Below, piece by piece: positions 34,728 through 42,972 of a stretch of DNA of 64,000 nt (its first letter is position 1; each line of letters opens with the position of its first letter). Origin of the DNA: Pseudonocardia hydrocarbonoxydans (GTDB lineage Bacteria; Actinomycetota; Actinomycetes; Mycobacteriales; Pseudonocardiaceae); NCBI RefSeq assembly GCF_006539565.1, contig NZ_BJNG01000039.1:36986-100985 (forward strand), given 5' to 3'. The translations under genes were made by a program, and so were the position numbers. The notes beneath the pieces were generated by a model. The model had not been told where the DNA came from. It saw nothing but the letters and a program-made list of their open reading frames with translations, and made no database searches.

Positions 34728-35143
34728 GCCGGGACGCGCTGCGCCCGCTGCTTCGCCGCCCGCAGCTCCTGCTCCCAGCCCTCGATGCTGCCCGCGGTGT
34801 CGCAGGGCACGGTCAGCGCGTCGTACCCGCTCTCGACGACGCGCAGCAGCGTGCCGCCGTCCTGCTCGGTCAGCGTGAACTCCACGAGCGTCGAGGTGCC
34901 CTCCACCGGTTCCGTCCCCGGGAACGCCGAGCGGAACGACGCGTAACGGGGCGGGTCCTGGGCGAGGGGCAGGACGGGGAAGGTCATCCCGTGCGTGGGG
35001 AGCTCGACCAGCGTCAGCTCGCCCTCGCGGGTCACGATGCGCTCGGGGCCGTCCTCGATCCACCACCCCGGCTCGCTGACCAGTGCGAACACCCGCTCGA
35101 TGGGGGCGTCGACGTGGATCTCACGCTCGATCCGGTCGCTCAC
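34724..35143 (-). CDS. SRPBCC (AHSA1-like) domain protein
   Basis: START/Bet v1-fold protein of 139 residues with a hydrophobic ligand cavity. It begins IEREIHVDAPIERVFALVSEPGWW, typical of actinobacterial AHSA1-like proteins, and ends in a long amphipathic helix (GSIEGWEQELRAAKQRAQ). It forms an operon with the ArsR gene that follows, a pairing widespread in actinobacteria. The ligand is unknown. The GTG start at 35143 has a GAGGAG ribosome site. Confidence 0.9.
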   Translation of the reverse strand: MSDRIEREIHVDAPIERVFALVSEPGWWIEDGPERIVTREGELTLVELPTHGMTFPVLPLAQDPPRYASFRSAFPGTEPVEGTSTLVEFTLTEQDGGTLLRVVESGYDALTVPCDTAGSIEGWEQELRAAKQRAQRVPA

Positions 35144-35176
35144 GACGATCTCCTCTCGGTTGACCTGCTACCCGAG

Positions 35177-35216
35177 GGTTGCACGTTCTGCACCCAGAAG
35201 CAACCTCAGGGTTGCA
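35177..35216. promoter_or_regulatory. Candidate ArsR operator (GGTTGC repeats)
   Basis: Three related elements lie upstream of the SRPBCC-ArsR operon: GGGTTGCA at about 35177, its inverse GCAACCT at 35200-35206, and GGGTTGCA at 35209-35216. The inverted pair fits a dimeric repressor. The last copies overlap the stop of the pepM18 gene. Confidence 0.45.
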
Positions 35217-36477
35217 GATCGGTGAGGAACGTCGTCGCCGCGGCGGCCAGGAACCCCGGGTCCCGCACCCCGCACAGCTCGCGCGCGGAGTGCATCGACA
35301 GCACCGGGATCCCGACGTCGACGGTCCGGATTCCCAGTCGCGTCGCCAGCAGCGGGCCGACGGTCGTGCCGCAGGGCACCGTGTTCTTCCCGACGAACAC
35401 CTGCGTCGGCACACCCGCGTCCCGGCAGGCGCGCCGCCACGCCGCGGCGCCGGGCGCGTCGGTCGCGTAGCGCTGGTTCGCGTTGACCTTCAGCGCCGGG
35501 CCCTGGTTGGGCACGCTGCGGTGCCCGGGGTCGTGGTGGCCCAGGTAGTTGGGGTGGGCGGCGTGCGTGACGTCGACCGAGAGACAGCGGGAGGTCGCGA
35601 ACGCCGCGCCCCGCGCGTCGAAGCCCCCGGCCAGGCGCGTCAGCACCGTCTCCAGCAGGGGTCCCGACGCCCCGGTCGCCGAGCCGCTGCCGATCTCCTC
35701 GTGGTCGAAGCCGACGAACACCGGGACGACACCCGGCGTGCCCGCGGCGGCGAGCAGCGCGCCGATCCCGGCGTGCACCGAGGCGAGGTTGTCCAGCCGG
35801 GGAGCCGCGAGCAGCTCCTCCTCCTCGCCCAGGCGCGCGGGCGGCACGACGTCGTGGACGACGAGGTCGTGCGCCGCGATCTCGTCGGCGTCGACGCCCA
35901 CCTCCCCGGCCAGGAACTCCAGCAGGTCGCCCTCGGCGGGGGCACCGAGGCCCCACACGGGGAGCAGGTGGTGCTGGGCGTCGAGGTGCAGGCCCTCGGA
36001 GTTGACGCCGCGGTCGAGGTGGATCGCGAGCTGCGGGACGCGCAGCAGCGGACGGTGGACGTCGACCAGCACCGTCGACCCGTCGTAGAGCGCGAGGCGC
36101 CCTGCGAGGCCGAGGTCGCGGTCGAGCCAGGAGTTCCACAGCGCGCCGCCGTAGACCTCGACGGCGACCTGCCGCCACCCGCCCGCGCCGACGTCCGGGT
36201 TCGGCTTGACCTTCAGCGTCGGTGAGTCGGTGTGGGCGGCGAAGATCCGCATCGAAAGGCCCGGTCCGGCGTCGGAGGGCACCGACCAGGCCAGCACCGT
36301 GCCGTCGCGCACGAGGTAGCGCCCGCCCGGGCCGTCGACCCACGGCCCGGCCTCGGGCTGCTCGACGAAACCCGCCGCGCTCAGCCGCCGGACCACCTCC
36401 GCCACCGCGTGGTACGGCGTCGGTGACGCGACGATGAAGTCGGCGAGATCCTGCGCGAGGTCGTCCACCCGGTGCAT
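35206..36477 (-). CDS. apeB: M18 family aminopeptidase
   Basis: Zinc aminopeptidase of family M18 (aspartyl-aminopeptidase type), 423 residues, cytosolic. Metal ligands and catalytic residues are visible in order: AAHTDSP (His), RLDNLAS (bridging Asp), GFDHEEIGS (Glu-Glu pair) and SMHSARE (His). It releases N-terminal acidic or neutral residues and probably forms a dodecamer as in the family. The ATG at 36477 starts at the usual N-terminal helix (DLAQDLADFIVASPTPYHAV). Its start lies 9 bp from the divergent GMC gene. Confidence 0.93.
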   Translation of the reverse strand: MHRVDDLAQDLADFIVASPTPYHAVAEVVRRLSAAGFVEQPEAGPWVDGPGGRYLVRDGTVLAWSVPSDAGPGLSMRIFAAHTDSPTLKVKPNPDVGAGGWRQVAVEVYGGALWNSWLDRDLGLAGRLALYDGSTVLVDVHRPLLRVPQLAIHLDRGVNSEGLHLDAQHHLLPVWGLGAPAEGDLLEFLAGEVGVDADEIAAHDLVVHDVVPPARLGEEEELLAAPRLDNLASVHAGIGALLAAAGTPGVVPVFVGFDHEEIGSGSATGASGPLLETVLTRLAGGFDARGAAFATSRCLSVDVTHAAHPNYLGHHDPGHRSVPNQGPALKVNANQRYATDAPGAAAWRRACRDAGVPTQVFVGKNTVPCGTTVGPLLATRLGIRTVDVGIPVLSMHSARELCGVRDPGFLAAAATTFLTDLQP

Positions 36478-36486
36478 CCTGCCGGG

Positions 36487-37824
36487 GTGTGGGACGTGGT
36501 GGTGGTCGGGGGCGGGTCGGCCGGGTGCGCGCTGGCCGGACGGCTGGGCGCGCGGGCGCTGCTGCTGGAGGCCGGGCCCACCGCGTCGCTGCCGGAGCTG
36601 CGCGACGCCACCTCGCTCGCCGCCACGGCCCCCGGGCACCCGCGGAACTGGGCGCACGAGGTGCTGCTGCGGCCCGGGCAGCCGGCCGTCGTCCCGCGGG
36701 GGCTCGGGCTGGGCGGGTCGAGCGCGATCAACGGGGCGAACTGGGTCCGCGCCACCCGTGCCGAGGACTGGGGCCCCGGCTGGACCTGGGACGACCTGCT
36801 GCCGTGCTACGAGCGCTCCGAGCGCGACGCGTGGCACGGGACGACCGGGCCGGTGCCGGTGCGGCGTCCGGACGGGGAGCTGCTGCACCCCGCTGCGGAA
36901 CGGTTCCTGGACGCGGCGCGGCGGCTGGGGTTCGCGGAGGAGCCGGACAAGAACGCCGGGTCGGCCCCCGGGGTCGGGCTCGTGCCGGGCAACAGCGTCG
37001 ACGGGGTGCGGATCGACGCGGCGACGGCCTACCGGCCCCGGACCGTCCGCGGGGACGCCCCCGTCGAGCGGGTCCTGTTCGACGGCGACCGGGCGCGCGG
37101 GGTGGAACTGGCCGGCGGCGAGGTCGTCGAGGCGGGGGAGGTGGTGATCGCGGCCGGCGCGATCGGGACGCCGCGGCTGCTGATGCGTTCCGGGATCGGC
37201 CCGGGGCTGCGCGTCGACCTCCCCGTCGGCCGGGGGTTCTCCGACCACCCCGCCGTCTTCCTCCCCTTCGCCGACACCGACCCGCCCGCGCACCCGCACG
37301 CCCCCGGCAGCCCGGTCGCACTCAACTGGGACGCCGGCGCCGACCCCGCGGGCGACGTCGAGGTGCTCGCGTTCGTCCGCCCCTTCGTCGCGGGCGGGCC
37401 GCTGCACCTGATGTGCGCGCTGCAGCACCCCGACAGCCGCGGCGAGCTCACCCCGGACCGCATCGAGTACCGCTACCTGCGCACCGAGCACGACCGCCGC
37501 CGCCTGCGCCACGCGATCCGCACCGCGGCGGACCTGCTGCGCGCGGGCGTCGGCACGCGGGTGGGGCCCGACGGCGGGGTACTGGGCAACGACCGCACCC
37601 TCGACGCCTGGATCGCCGACCACCTCACGACCTCGGTGCACATGTGCGGCACCGCCGCGATCGGGCGGGTCGTCGACACGGAGCTGCGCGTGCTCGGCGT
37701 CGACGGGCTCCGCGTCGCCGACACCTCGGTGCTGCCCACCGTGCCGCGACGGGGGACGTCGGCCACGGCCGTCGCGATCGGGGAGCGGGCGGCGGAGCTG
37801 GTCGACCGGCCCCCCGGCACCTGA
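36487..37824 (+). CDS. GMC family FAD-dependent oxidoreductase
   Basis: Alcohol/choline-oxidase-type flavoprotein of 445 residues. The FAD dinucleotide motif is at the very N-terminus (VVVVGGGSAGCALAGRLG), the second GMC signature is RGLGLGGSSAINGANWVRA, and the C-terminal catalytic region is SVHMCGTAAIG then LRVADTSVLPTVPRRGTSATAV. The active-site His is in SVHMCG. It is shorter than most choline dehydrogenases and somewhat resembles the MftG group, but no mycofactocin genes are near. The GTG at 36487 avoids overlap with apeB; a GTG at 36472 is possible. Confidence 0.88.
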   Translation: MWDVVVVGGGSAGCALAGRLGARALLLEAGPTASLPELRDATSLAATAPGHPRNWAHEVLLRPGQPAVVPRGLGLGGSSAINGANWVRATRAEDWGPGWTWDDLLPCYERSERDAWHGTTGPVPVRRPDGELLHPAAERFLDAARRLGFAEEPDKNAGSAPGVGLVPGNSVDGVRIDAATAYRPRTVRGDAPVERVLFDGDRARGVELAGGEVVEAGEVVIAAGAIGTPRLLMRSGIGPGLRVDLPVGRGFSDHPAVFLPFADTDPPAHPHAPGSPVALNWDAGADPAGDVEVLAFVRPFVAGGPLHLMCALQHPDSRGELTPDRIEYRYLRTEHDRRRLRHAIRTAADLLRAGVGTRVGPDGGVLGNDRTLDAWIADHLTTSVHMCGTAAIGRVVDTELRVLGVDGLRVADTSVLPTVPRRGTSATAVAIGERAAELVDRPPGT

Positions 37825-37898
37825 GGGACTCGGCCACGGGAAACGGGGGACTCGCGGGGAAGTCCGCGAGTCCCCCGTTCTCCGTGCCCGAGTCCCTC
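37823..37898. repeat. 22-bp repeat units forming a 35-bp-arm hairpin between convergent genes
   Basis: Left arm 37823-37857 and right arm 37864-37898 match at 32 of 35 positions around a 6-nt loop. The arms consist of 22-bp repeat units (GGACTC at 37826 and 37848; GAGTCC at 37868 and 37890). The hairpin begins inside the stop codon of the GMC gene and ends inside the stop codon of the NUDIX gene. Confidence 0.92.
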
Positions 37899-38289
37899 AG
37901 GAGTCCAGGAACCGGCGGAGCGGGGCGAACAGGTCGTCGCGGGCCCGGAGCTCGTCCGGGGTCAGCCACGCCAGCTCCGAGGCCTTGTCCGGCTCCGCCA
38001 CCCGCGCCCGCCCACCCGTCACCGCGCAGGCGACGAACAACGTCACGTAGTGCCGCCCGATCTCGGGCATCGGGTCGTCGGTGAACCCCAGCCGCGCGGA
38101 CGCGACGACCGCCAACCCGGTCTCCTCCGCGACCTCGCGCACCGCCGTCCGCTCGGGCGACTCCCCGAACTCCTGGTGCCCGCCCGGCAGACCCCAGGTG
38201 CCCGCCCCGTGCGCCCCGCGGCGGCGCAGCACCAGCCAGCGCCCCCCGTCGTCGACGACCGCGGCCACGCCCACCCGAACCTGCGCCAT
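37897..38289 (-). CDS. NUDIX hydrolase
   Basis: Nucleotide-diphosphate hydrolase of 130 residues. The Nudix box is complete: GHQEFGESPERTAVREVAEE followed by TGL, with the metal-binding REVAEE. It is preceded by LVLRRRGAHGAGTWGLPGG, as in MutT-like proteins. The substrate (damaged nucleotide or another NDP compound) cannot be told. The ATG at 38289 is 34 bp from the divergent peptidase start. Confidence 0.92.
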   Translation of the reverse strand: MAQVRVGVAAVVDDGGRWLVLRRRGAHGAGTWGLPGGHQEFGESPERTAVREVAEETGLAVVASARLGFTDDPMPEIGRHYVTLFVACAVTGGRARVAEPDKASELAWLTPDELRARDDLFAPLRRFLDS

Positions 38290-38310
38290 GCCCCCATCCT
38301 CGCGCGCACC

Positions 38311-38316
38311 TAGGGT
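38311..38316 (+). promoter_or_regulatory. -10 box of leaderless M3 peptidase gene
   Basis: TAGGGT followed after 7 nt by the GTG at 38324; no ribosome site. Confidence 0.5.
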
Positions 38317-38323
38317 CGGCGAG

Positions 38324-40288
38324 GTGAACCCGTTCCTCGTGCCCAGCCCGCTGCCGTTCGGCTATCCCGATCTCGACGCGGTCCGCGAGGAGCACTTCCT
38401 GCCCGCGTTCACCGCGGGGATGGCCGAGCAACGGGCCGAGGTCGACGCGATCACGGCCGATCCCGCGCCGCCGACGTTCGCCAACACCGTCGAGGCGCTG
38501 GAGCGCTCCGGGGCGACGCTGCGTCGGGTGTCTGCGGTGTTCTTCACGCTCGTCGGGTCGCACAGCACGCCGGGGATCCGGGCGATCGACGCCGAGGTGG
38601 CGCCGCTGCTGGCCGCGCACGCCGACGCCCTCACCCTCGACCCGGCCCTGTTCGCGCGGCTGGAGGCCGTCCCCGCCGACGGCCTCGACGGCGAGTCGCG
38701 ACGCCTGCTGGAGCGCCTGCGCCGCGACGCCGAGCGGGCCGGCGCCCGCCTGGGTGACGCCGAGCAGCGACGGCTGCGCGAGATCAACGCGGAGCTCTCC
38801 GCGCTGTCGACGGAGTTCGGGTCGCGGCTGCTCGCGGGCGCCAACGCGGCCGCGGTGCGGGTGGAGGACCCGGCACGCCTCGACGGGCTGCCCGACGACG
38901 CGGTCACCGCGTCCGGCGGGCGGCTCGCCCTCGTCCTGCCCACCGCGCAGCCCGCGCTGGCCTCGCTCACCGACCGGGAGCTGCGCCGCGAGCTGCACAC
39001 GGCGTCGACCACGCGGGGTGCCCTCGGCGACGAGCACGACACCCGCGACATCGTGCTGCGGACCGTCGCCCTGCGGGCCGAGCGGGCCGCGCTGCTCGGC
39101 CACCCGCACCACGCGAGCTGGGTGGTGGAGGAGGGCACCGCGGGTTCCGTCGAGGCCATCGACGCGATGCTGGCGAAGCTGGTGCCGGTGGCCGTCGCGA
39201 ACGCCCGCGCGGAGGCCGCGGAGCTGGCCGAGCACGCCGGGCACCCGATCGAGCCGTGGGACCGCGCGTTCCACGCCGAGCGGCTGCGCAAGCAGCGCTA
39301 CGCCGTCGACGCCGCCGCGCTGCGTCCCTACCTGGAGCTGGAGCGCGTGCTGCACGACGGGGTGTTCTTCGCTGCGCACCGCCTCTACGGCCTGACCTTC
39401 ACCGAGCGCCACGACCTCCCGCTGTACCACCCCGACGTGCGGGTCTTCGACGTCGCCGACGAGGACGGCCCGGTCGGGCTGTTCGTCGCCGATCTGTACG
39501 CCCGCGAGTCCAAGCGCGGTGGTGCGTGGATGAACTCCTTCGTCACGCAGTCGCGGCTGCTCGGCACCCGGCCCGTCGTGCTCAACACGCTCAACATCAC
39601 CCGCGGCGAGCCGACCCTGCTGACGATCGACGAGGTCCGCACGCTGTTCCACGAGTTCGGGCACGCGCTGCACGGGCTGCTCTCCGACGTGGAGTACCCG
39701 ACGTTCTCCGGCACCGCCGTGCCGCGCGACTTCGTGGAGTACCCCTCGCAGGTCAACGAGATGTGGCTGGAGGACCCGGAAGTGCTCACCCGGTACGCGC
39801 GCCATCACGTCACGGGCGAGCCGCTGCCCGTCGAGATGGTGGAGCGGCTGCGGGAGGCGCGCCGGTTCGGCGAGGGCACCGCCACCACCGAGTACCTCGC
39901 CGCCACCCTGCTCGACCTGGCCTGGCACCGCCTGGGACCGGACTCGCCGGTCGACGACGTGCTCGCCTTCGAGGCCGACGCCCTGCGCGAGGCCGGTGTC
40001 GACGTGCCGAGCGCACCCCCGCGCTACCGCTCCACCTACTTCAACCACGTCTTCGGCGGTGGCTACAGCGCGGGCTACTACTCCTACATCCGGAGCGAGG
40101 TGCTCGACGCCGACACCGTCGAGTGGTTCGCCGAGAACGGCGGCCTGACCCGGCCCAACGGCGACACCTTCCGGCGCGAGCTGCTCTCGCGGGGCGGGTC
40201 CGTCGACCCGATGGAGGCCTACCGGGCCTTCCGCGGGCGCGACCCCGAGCTCGCGCCGCTGCTGGTGCGCCGGGGGCTGACGGAGTAG
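38324..40288 (+). CDS. M3 family metallopeptidase (oligopeptidase A/peptidyl-dipeptidase type)
   Basis: Thimet-oligopeptidase-family zinc peptidase of 654 residues, cytosolic, which degrades short peptides. The zinc motif is LFHEFGHALHGLL (about residues 443-455), and the third ligand Glu lies in RDFVEYPSQVNE shortly after. The C-terminal FGGGYSAGYYSY block closes the active site. The length is close to E. coli Dcp and PrlC (about 680). The GTG at 38324 is set by a leaderless promoter. Confidence 0.93.
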   Translation: MNPFLVPSPLPFGYPDLDAVREEHFLPAFTAGMAEQRAEVDAITADPAPPTFANTVEALERSGATLRRVSAVFFTLVGSHSTPGIRAIDAEVAPLLAAHADALTLDPALFARLEAVPADGLDGESRRLLERLRRDAERAGARLGDAEQRRLREINAELSALSTEFGSRLLAGANAAAVRVEDPARLDGLPDDAVTASGGRLALVLPTAQPALASLTDRELRRELHTASTTRGALGDEHDTRDIVLRTVALRAERAALLGHPHHASWVVEEGTAGSVEAIDAMLAKLVPVAVANARAEAAELAEHAGHPIEPWDRAFHAERLRKQRYAVDAAALRPYLELERVLHDGVFFAAHRLYGLTFTERHDLPLYHPDVRVFDVADEDGPVGLFVADLYARESKRGGAWMNSFVTQSRLLGTRPVVLNTLNITRGEPTLLTIDEVRTLFHEFGHALHGLLSDVEYPTFSGTAVPRDFVEYPSQVNEMWLEDPEVLTRYARHHVTGEPLPVEMVERLREARRFGEGTATTEYLAATLLDLAWHRLGPDSPVDDVLAFEADALREAGVDVPSAPPRYRSTYFNHVFGGGYSAGYYSYIRSEVLDADTVEWFAENGGLTRPNGDTFRRELLSRGGSVDPMEAYRAFRGRDPELAPLLVRRGLTE

Positions 40289-40354
40289 GACCGATGAGTC
40301 GGGGACCTGCCCGTCGTCCTTTCCGGGAGCAGCCCCCCGGACCGAGGAGAACAG

Positions 40355-40906
40355 ATGACCGAGCAGGCCGAGCGCTACCGCCGGATCGCCGACGGGTTCA
40401 CGGCGCGGGTCGTCGCCGTCCCACCCGCGGCGTGGGGCTCCCCGGCGCCGTGCGAGGGATGGGTCGCCCGCGACGTGGTGCGCCACCTCGTGGAGTGGAT
40501 CCCGGCGTTCTTCGTACCGCTGTGGGGCCTGCCCCCGGCGCGGATCCCCTCCGTCGACGACGACGCGGCCGCCGCCTGGGCCGCGCTCGACGGGCTGCTG
40601 CGCGCGGCGCTGGCCGACCCCGCCGTCGCCGGTGCCGAGCGGGACACCCCGATGGGTCGCAGCACCTTCGCCGCCACGCTCGACACGATCGGCACCACCG
40701 ACGTCTTCCTGCACACCTGGGACCTCGCCCGCGCCACCGGCGGCGACGAGCGCCTCGAGGCCGACGAGGTGCACCGGCTCTACGAGGGGATGCTCCCGCT
40801 CGACGAGGTGCTGCGGACCAGCGGCCACTACGGCCCGCGCGTGGAGGTGCCCGACGACGCCGACGAGCAGACGAAGCTGCTCGCCTTCATCGGCCGGACG
40901 CCGTGA
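40355..40906 (+). CDS. TIGR03086/DinB-fold metal-binding protein
   Basis: DinB-fold protein of 183 residues, TIGR03086-like, of the mycothiol-transferase group common in actinobacteria. Likely metal or thiol-site residues are in CEGWVARDVVRHLVEW (His) and TDVFLHTWDLARATG (His). The ATG at 40355 has a clear GAGGAGA ribosome site. Its stop overlaps the end of the convergent transporter gene by 20 bp. The substrate is unknown. Confidence 0.87.
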   Translation: MTEQAERYRRIADGFTARVVAVPPAAWGSPAPCEGWVARDVVRHLVEWIPAFFVPLWGLPPARIPSVDDDAAAAWAALDGLLRAALADPAVAGAERDTPMGRSTFAATLDTIGTTDVFLHTWDLARATGGDERLEADEVHRLYEGMLPLDEVLRTSGHYGPRVEVPDDADEQTKLLAFIGRTP

Positions 40907-42029
40907 CCCGCCGCCGGTGCAGCAGCGTCATCGCGGCACCGGCGACCAGGCCCCAGAACGCCGACCCGAGCCCGAGGAACGCGACGCCCGCCGCCGTCAC
41001 CACGAAGGTGACGGCCGCCGCCTCCCGGCCGTCCACCTCGGCGACGGCCGCGGCCAGCGACGCCGCCAGCGCCCCGAGCAGCGCCAGCCCGGCGACGGCC
41101 TCGACCAGCACCGGCGGTGACGCGAGGACCACCGCCGTCGCCGTCCCGGCGCCGAGCCCGAGCGTCGCCAGGCCCACCCCGGCGACGACGGAGGCGACCC
41201 ACCGCCGCTCCGGAGCCCCCGCCTCCGGCCCGGCGGCCAGCGCCGCGCTGATCGCGGCGAGGTTGACGGCGTGCCCGCCGAAGGGTGCGCCCGCGACCGT
41301 CGCCAGCCCCGTGGCGGCCAGCACCGGCCGCAGCGGCGGCCGGTAGCCGAACTGCGCGAGCACGGCCATCCCGGGCACGTTCTGCGAGGCCATCGTGACG
41401 AGGAACAGCGGCAGCCCGATCCCGACGAGCGCCGGCCCGTCGAACACCGGAGGGGTCCAGACGAGCGCCGGTGCCGCGCCGGTGACGGTGGGCCCGGTCG
41501 CCACGATCAGCCCGACGGCCACGGCGAGCGCCGCCGGCACCGCCCAGGCCCGCGCGAACCGCCCGACCAGCACCCACACCGCCACCACCGGCGCCGCCAG
41601 CAGCGGCACCTCGGCCACCGCCCGCACCGGCGCCAGGCACAGCGGGAGCAGCACCCCGGCGAGCATCGCCCCGGCCACGTGGCCCGGGATCGCGGCCACC
41701 AGCCGGGCGAGCGCGGGCACCAGCCCGGCGACGACGACCAGCACGCCGCACAGCAGGAACGCACCGACCGCCGCGCCGAACCCGCCCGCCGGAGCCCCCG
41801 AGGTGACGAGCAGGGCCGCGCCGGGCGTCGACCAGGCGATACCGATCGGCATCCGGTACCGCAGCCCGAGCACCACGGCGACGATCCCGGACGCGACGCA
41901 CACCGCGAGCAGCCCGGACGCCGCCTGCGCCTCGTCGGCACCCGCCGCCCGCAGCCCCGCCAGCACCACGGTGAAGGCACTCGCGAACCCGACCAGCGCC
42001 GTGACGATCCCCGCGAGCACCGGCTGCAC
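40887..42029 (-). CDS. BenE family benzoate/H+ symporter-type transporter
   Basis: Inner-membrane transporter of 380 residues, 11-12 helices, BenE family. Visible family features are GIAWSTPGAALLVTSG near the third helix and TMASQNVPGMAVLAQFGY plus APFGGHAVNLAAISAA in the middle. Characterised members import benzoate with protons; the substrate here is not certain because no benzoate-degradation gene is adjacent. The GTG start at 42029 is divergent from an XRE-cupin regulator that probably controls it. Confidence 0.88.
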   Translation of the reverse strand: MQPVLAGIVTALVGFASAFTVVLAGLRAAGADEAQAASGLLAVCVASGIVAVVLGLRYRMPIGIAWSTPGAALLVTSGAPAGGFGAAVGAFLLCGVLVVVAGLVPALARLVAAIPGHVAGAMLAGVLLPLCLAPVRAVAEVPLLAAPVVAVWVLVGRFARAWAVPAALAVAVGLIVATGPTVTGAAPALVWTPPVFDGPALVGIGLPLFLVTMASQNVPGMAVLAQFGYRPPLRPVLAATGLATVAGAPFGGHAVNLAAISAALAAGPEAGAPERRWVASVVAGVGLATLGLGAGTATAVVLASPPVLVEAVAGLALLGALAASLAAAVAEVDGREAAAVTFVVTAAGVAFLGLGSAFWGLVAGAAMTLLHRRRVTASGR

Positions 42030-42056
42030 CCGCTACCTCCCCCCGCCCGCCGCGTT

Positions 42057-42107
42057 GCAGTGGGGTGGCTTCACTCCAGCCTGGTTGCAGGAGAGCCACC
42101 CCACTGC
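42057..42107. promoter_or_regulatory. Perfect 14-bp inverted repeat between benE-type gene and its regulator
   Basis: Arms GCAGTGGGGTGGCT (42057-42070) and AGCCACCCCACTGC (42094-42107) are fully complementary over a 23-bp spacer that itself contains CTCC and GGAG. It may act as an RNA hairpin in the leader of the transporter or as a second operator. Confidence 0.6.
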
Positions 42108-42126
42108 GACCGAGGGCCGCCGCGGC

Positions 42127-42142
42127 GTTCCGTTTACGGAAC
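42127..42142. promoter_or_regulatory. Operator palindrome upstream of XRE-cupin gene
   Basis: GTTCCGT and ACGGAAC flank a 2-bp centre. Short palindromes of this kind, placed 17 bp before the start codon, are typical binding sites for XRE-cupin repressors. Confidence 0.6.
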
Positions 42143-42159
42143 GGTGCGACGATAGCCCG

Positions 42160-42714
42160 ATGCCGGACGCCGCGGAAGGCCGCCCCGCCCTCGCCGAGAG
42201 CACCGGCATCGGCGCGCGGGTCACGGCCCTGCGCAGCGCGCGCGGACTGTCGCTCTCGGAGCTCGCCCGGCGGGCGGGGATCGGGAAGGCGACGCTCTCC
42301 GGCCTGGAGGCCGGCACCCGCAATCCCACCCTGGAGACGCTCTACGCGGTGACGAGCGCCCTCGGCCTGCCCCTGACGGCGCTGGTCGCGGCCCCCGGCC
42401 CGATCCGCGGGTCGGCCGCGGAGATGGCCCTGCTCCGGGTCTTCGACGACGGCCCGGTCACCTACGAGCTCTACCGGATGCACCTGCCCGCGGGCGCGAC
42501 GCAGACCTCCCCGGCGCACCACGCGGGTGTCACCGAGCACGTCACCGTGTTCGCCGGAGTCCTGCGATCCGGCCCGCTCGACCGTCCGCTGCGCGCCGGC
42601 CCCGGCGAGCATGTGGAGTGGCCCGCCGACGTGCCGCACGGCTACGAGGCGGAGGGCCCCGCCGACGTCGAGGCCGCCCTCCTCATCCGCTACCCCCACC
42701 CCCCGTCCCCCTGA
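42160..42714 (+). CDS. XRE family regulator with C-terminal cupin domain
   Basis: Regulator of 184 residues. The XRE-type HTH covers about residues 18-70 (RSARGLSLSELARRAGIGKATLSGLEAG in two helices). A cupin sensor follows from about residue 100 (MHLPAGATQTSPAHHAGVTEHVTVFAG) and ends in AGPGEHVEWPADVPHGYEAEG. The cupin probably binds a small molecule, and the divergent BenE-type transporter suggests its substrate. Two palindromes upstream (42057-42107 and 42127-42142) are candidate sites. The ATG at 42160 fits the domain start. Confidence 0.9.
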   Translation: MPDAAEGRPALAESTGIGARVTALRSARGLSLSELARRAGIGKATLSGLEAGTRNPTLETLYAVTSALGLPLTALVAAPGPIRGSAAEMALLRVFDDGPVTYELYRMHLPAGATQTSPAHHAGVTEHVTVFAGVLRSGPLDRPLRAGPGEHVEWPADVPHGYEAEGPADVEAALLIRYPHPPSP

Positions 42715-42718
42715 CCCC

Positions 42719-42970
42719 GCGAGTCCCCCGAATTCCGTCCGCGAGTCCCCCGAATCCCGTCCGCCGAGTCCCCGGAATTCCGTCCGCGAGTCCCCGATAT
42801 CGCGCCCGCGAGTCCCCGGATCCACGGGCCCGAGGCGCGGGATCGGTGCCCGCGAGCCCCCGGGACCGGCCTGCTGGTCCGCGTCGGACAGCCGGGACTC
42901 GCGGACGGAAAACGGGGGACTCGCGGACGGACAACGGGGGACTCGCGCGCGGGAAACGGGGGACTCGCGG
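42719..42970. repeat. 22-bp periodic intergenic array, two-sided (largest copy)
   Basis: Left arm: GAGTCC cores at 42721, 42743, 42766, 42788 and 42810 (steps 22, 23, 22, 22) and a decayed core at 42854 (44 later). Right arm in the opposite orientation: GGACTC at 42895, 42917, 42939 and 42961 (all steps 22). It fills the 258-bp gap between convergent genes ending at 42714 and 42973. Read from each gene, the RNA is C-rich with few G. Confidence 0.93.
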
Positions 42971-42972
42971 GG

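Noticed and set aside
36487..37824. Mycofactocin-linked oxidoreductase MftG
   Set aside because: No mycofactocin biosynthesis gene is nearby and the general GMC motifs do not separate MftG from other members.
37625..40828. A 1067-codon minus-strand frame over the M3 peptidase
   Set aside because: Low-complexity shadow frame in GC-rich DNA. The plus-strand frame carries the HEFGH zinc motif and full family homology.
40887..40906. 20-bp overlap of convergent genes as a sign of a wrong gene end
   Set aside because: Both proteins end at normal family lengths, and convergent overlaps of this size are common in dense actinobacterial genomes.
42719..42970. CRISPR-like array
   Set aside because: The period is 22 bp with no unique spacers, units occur in both orientations, and no cas genes are near.
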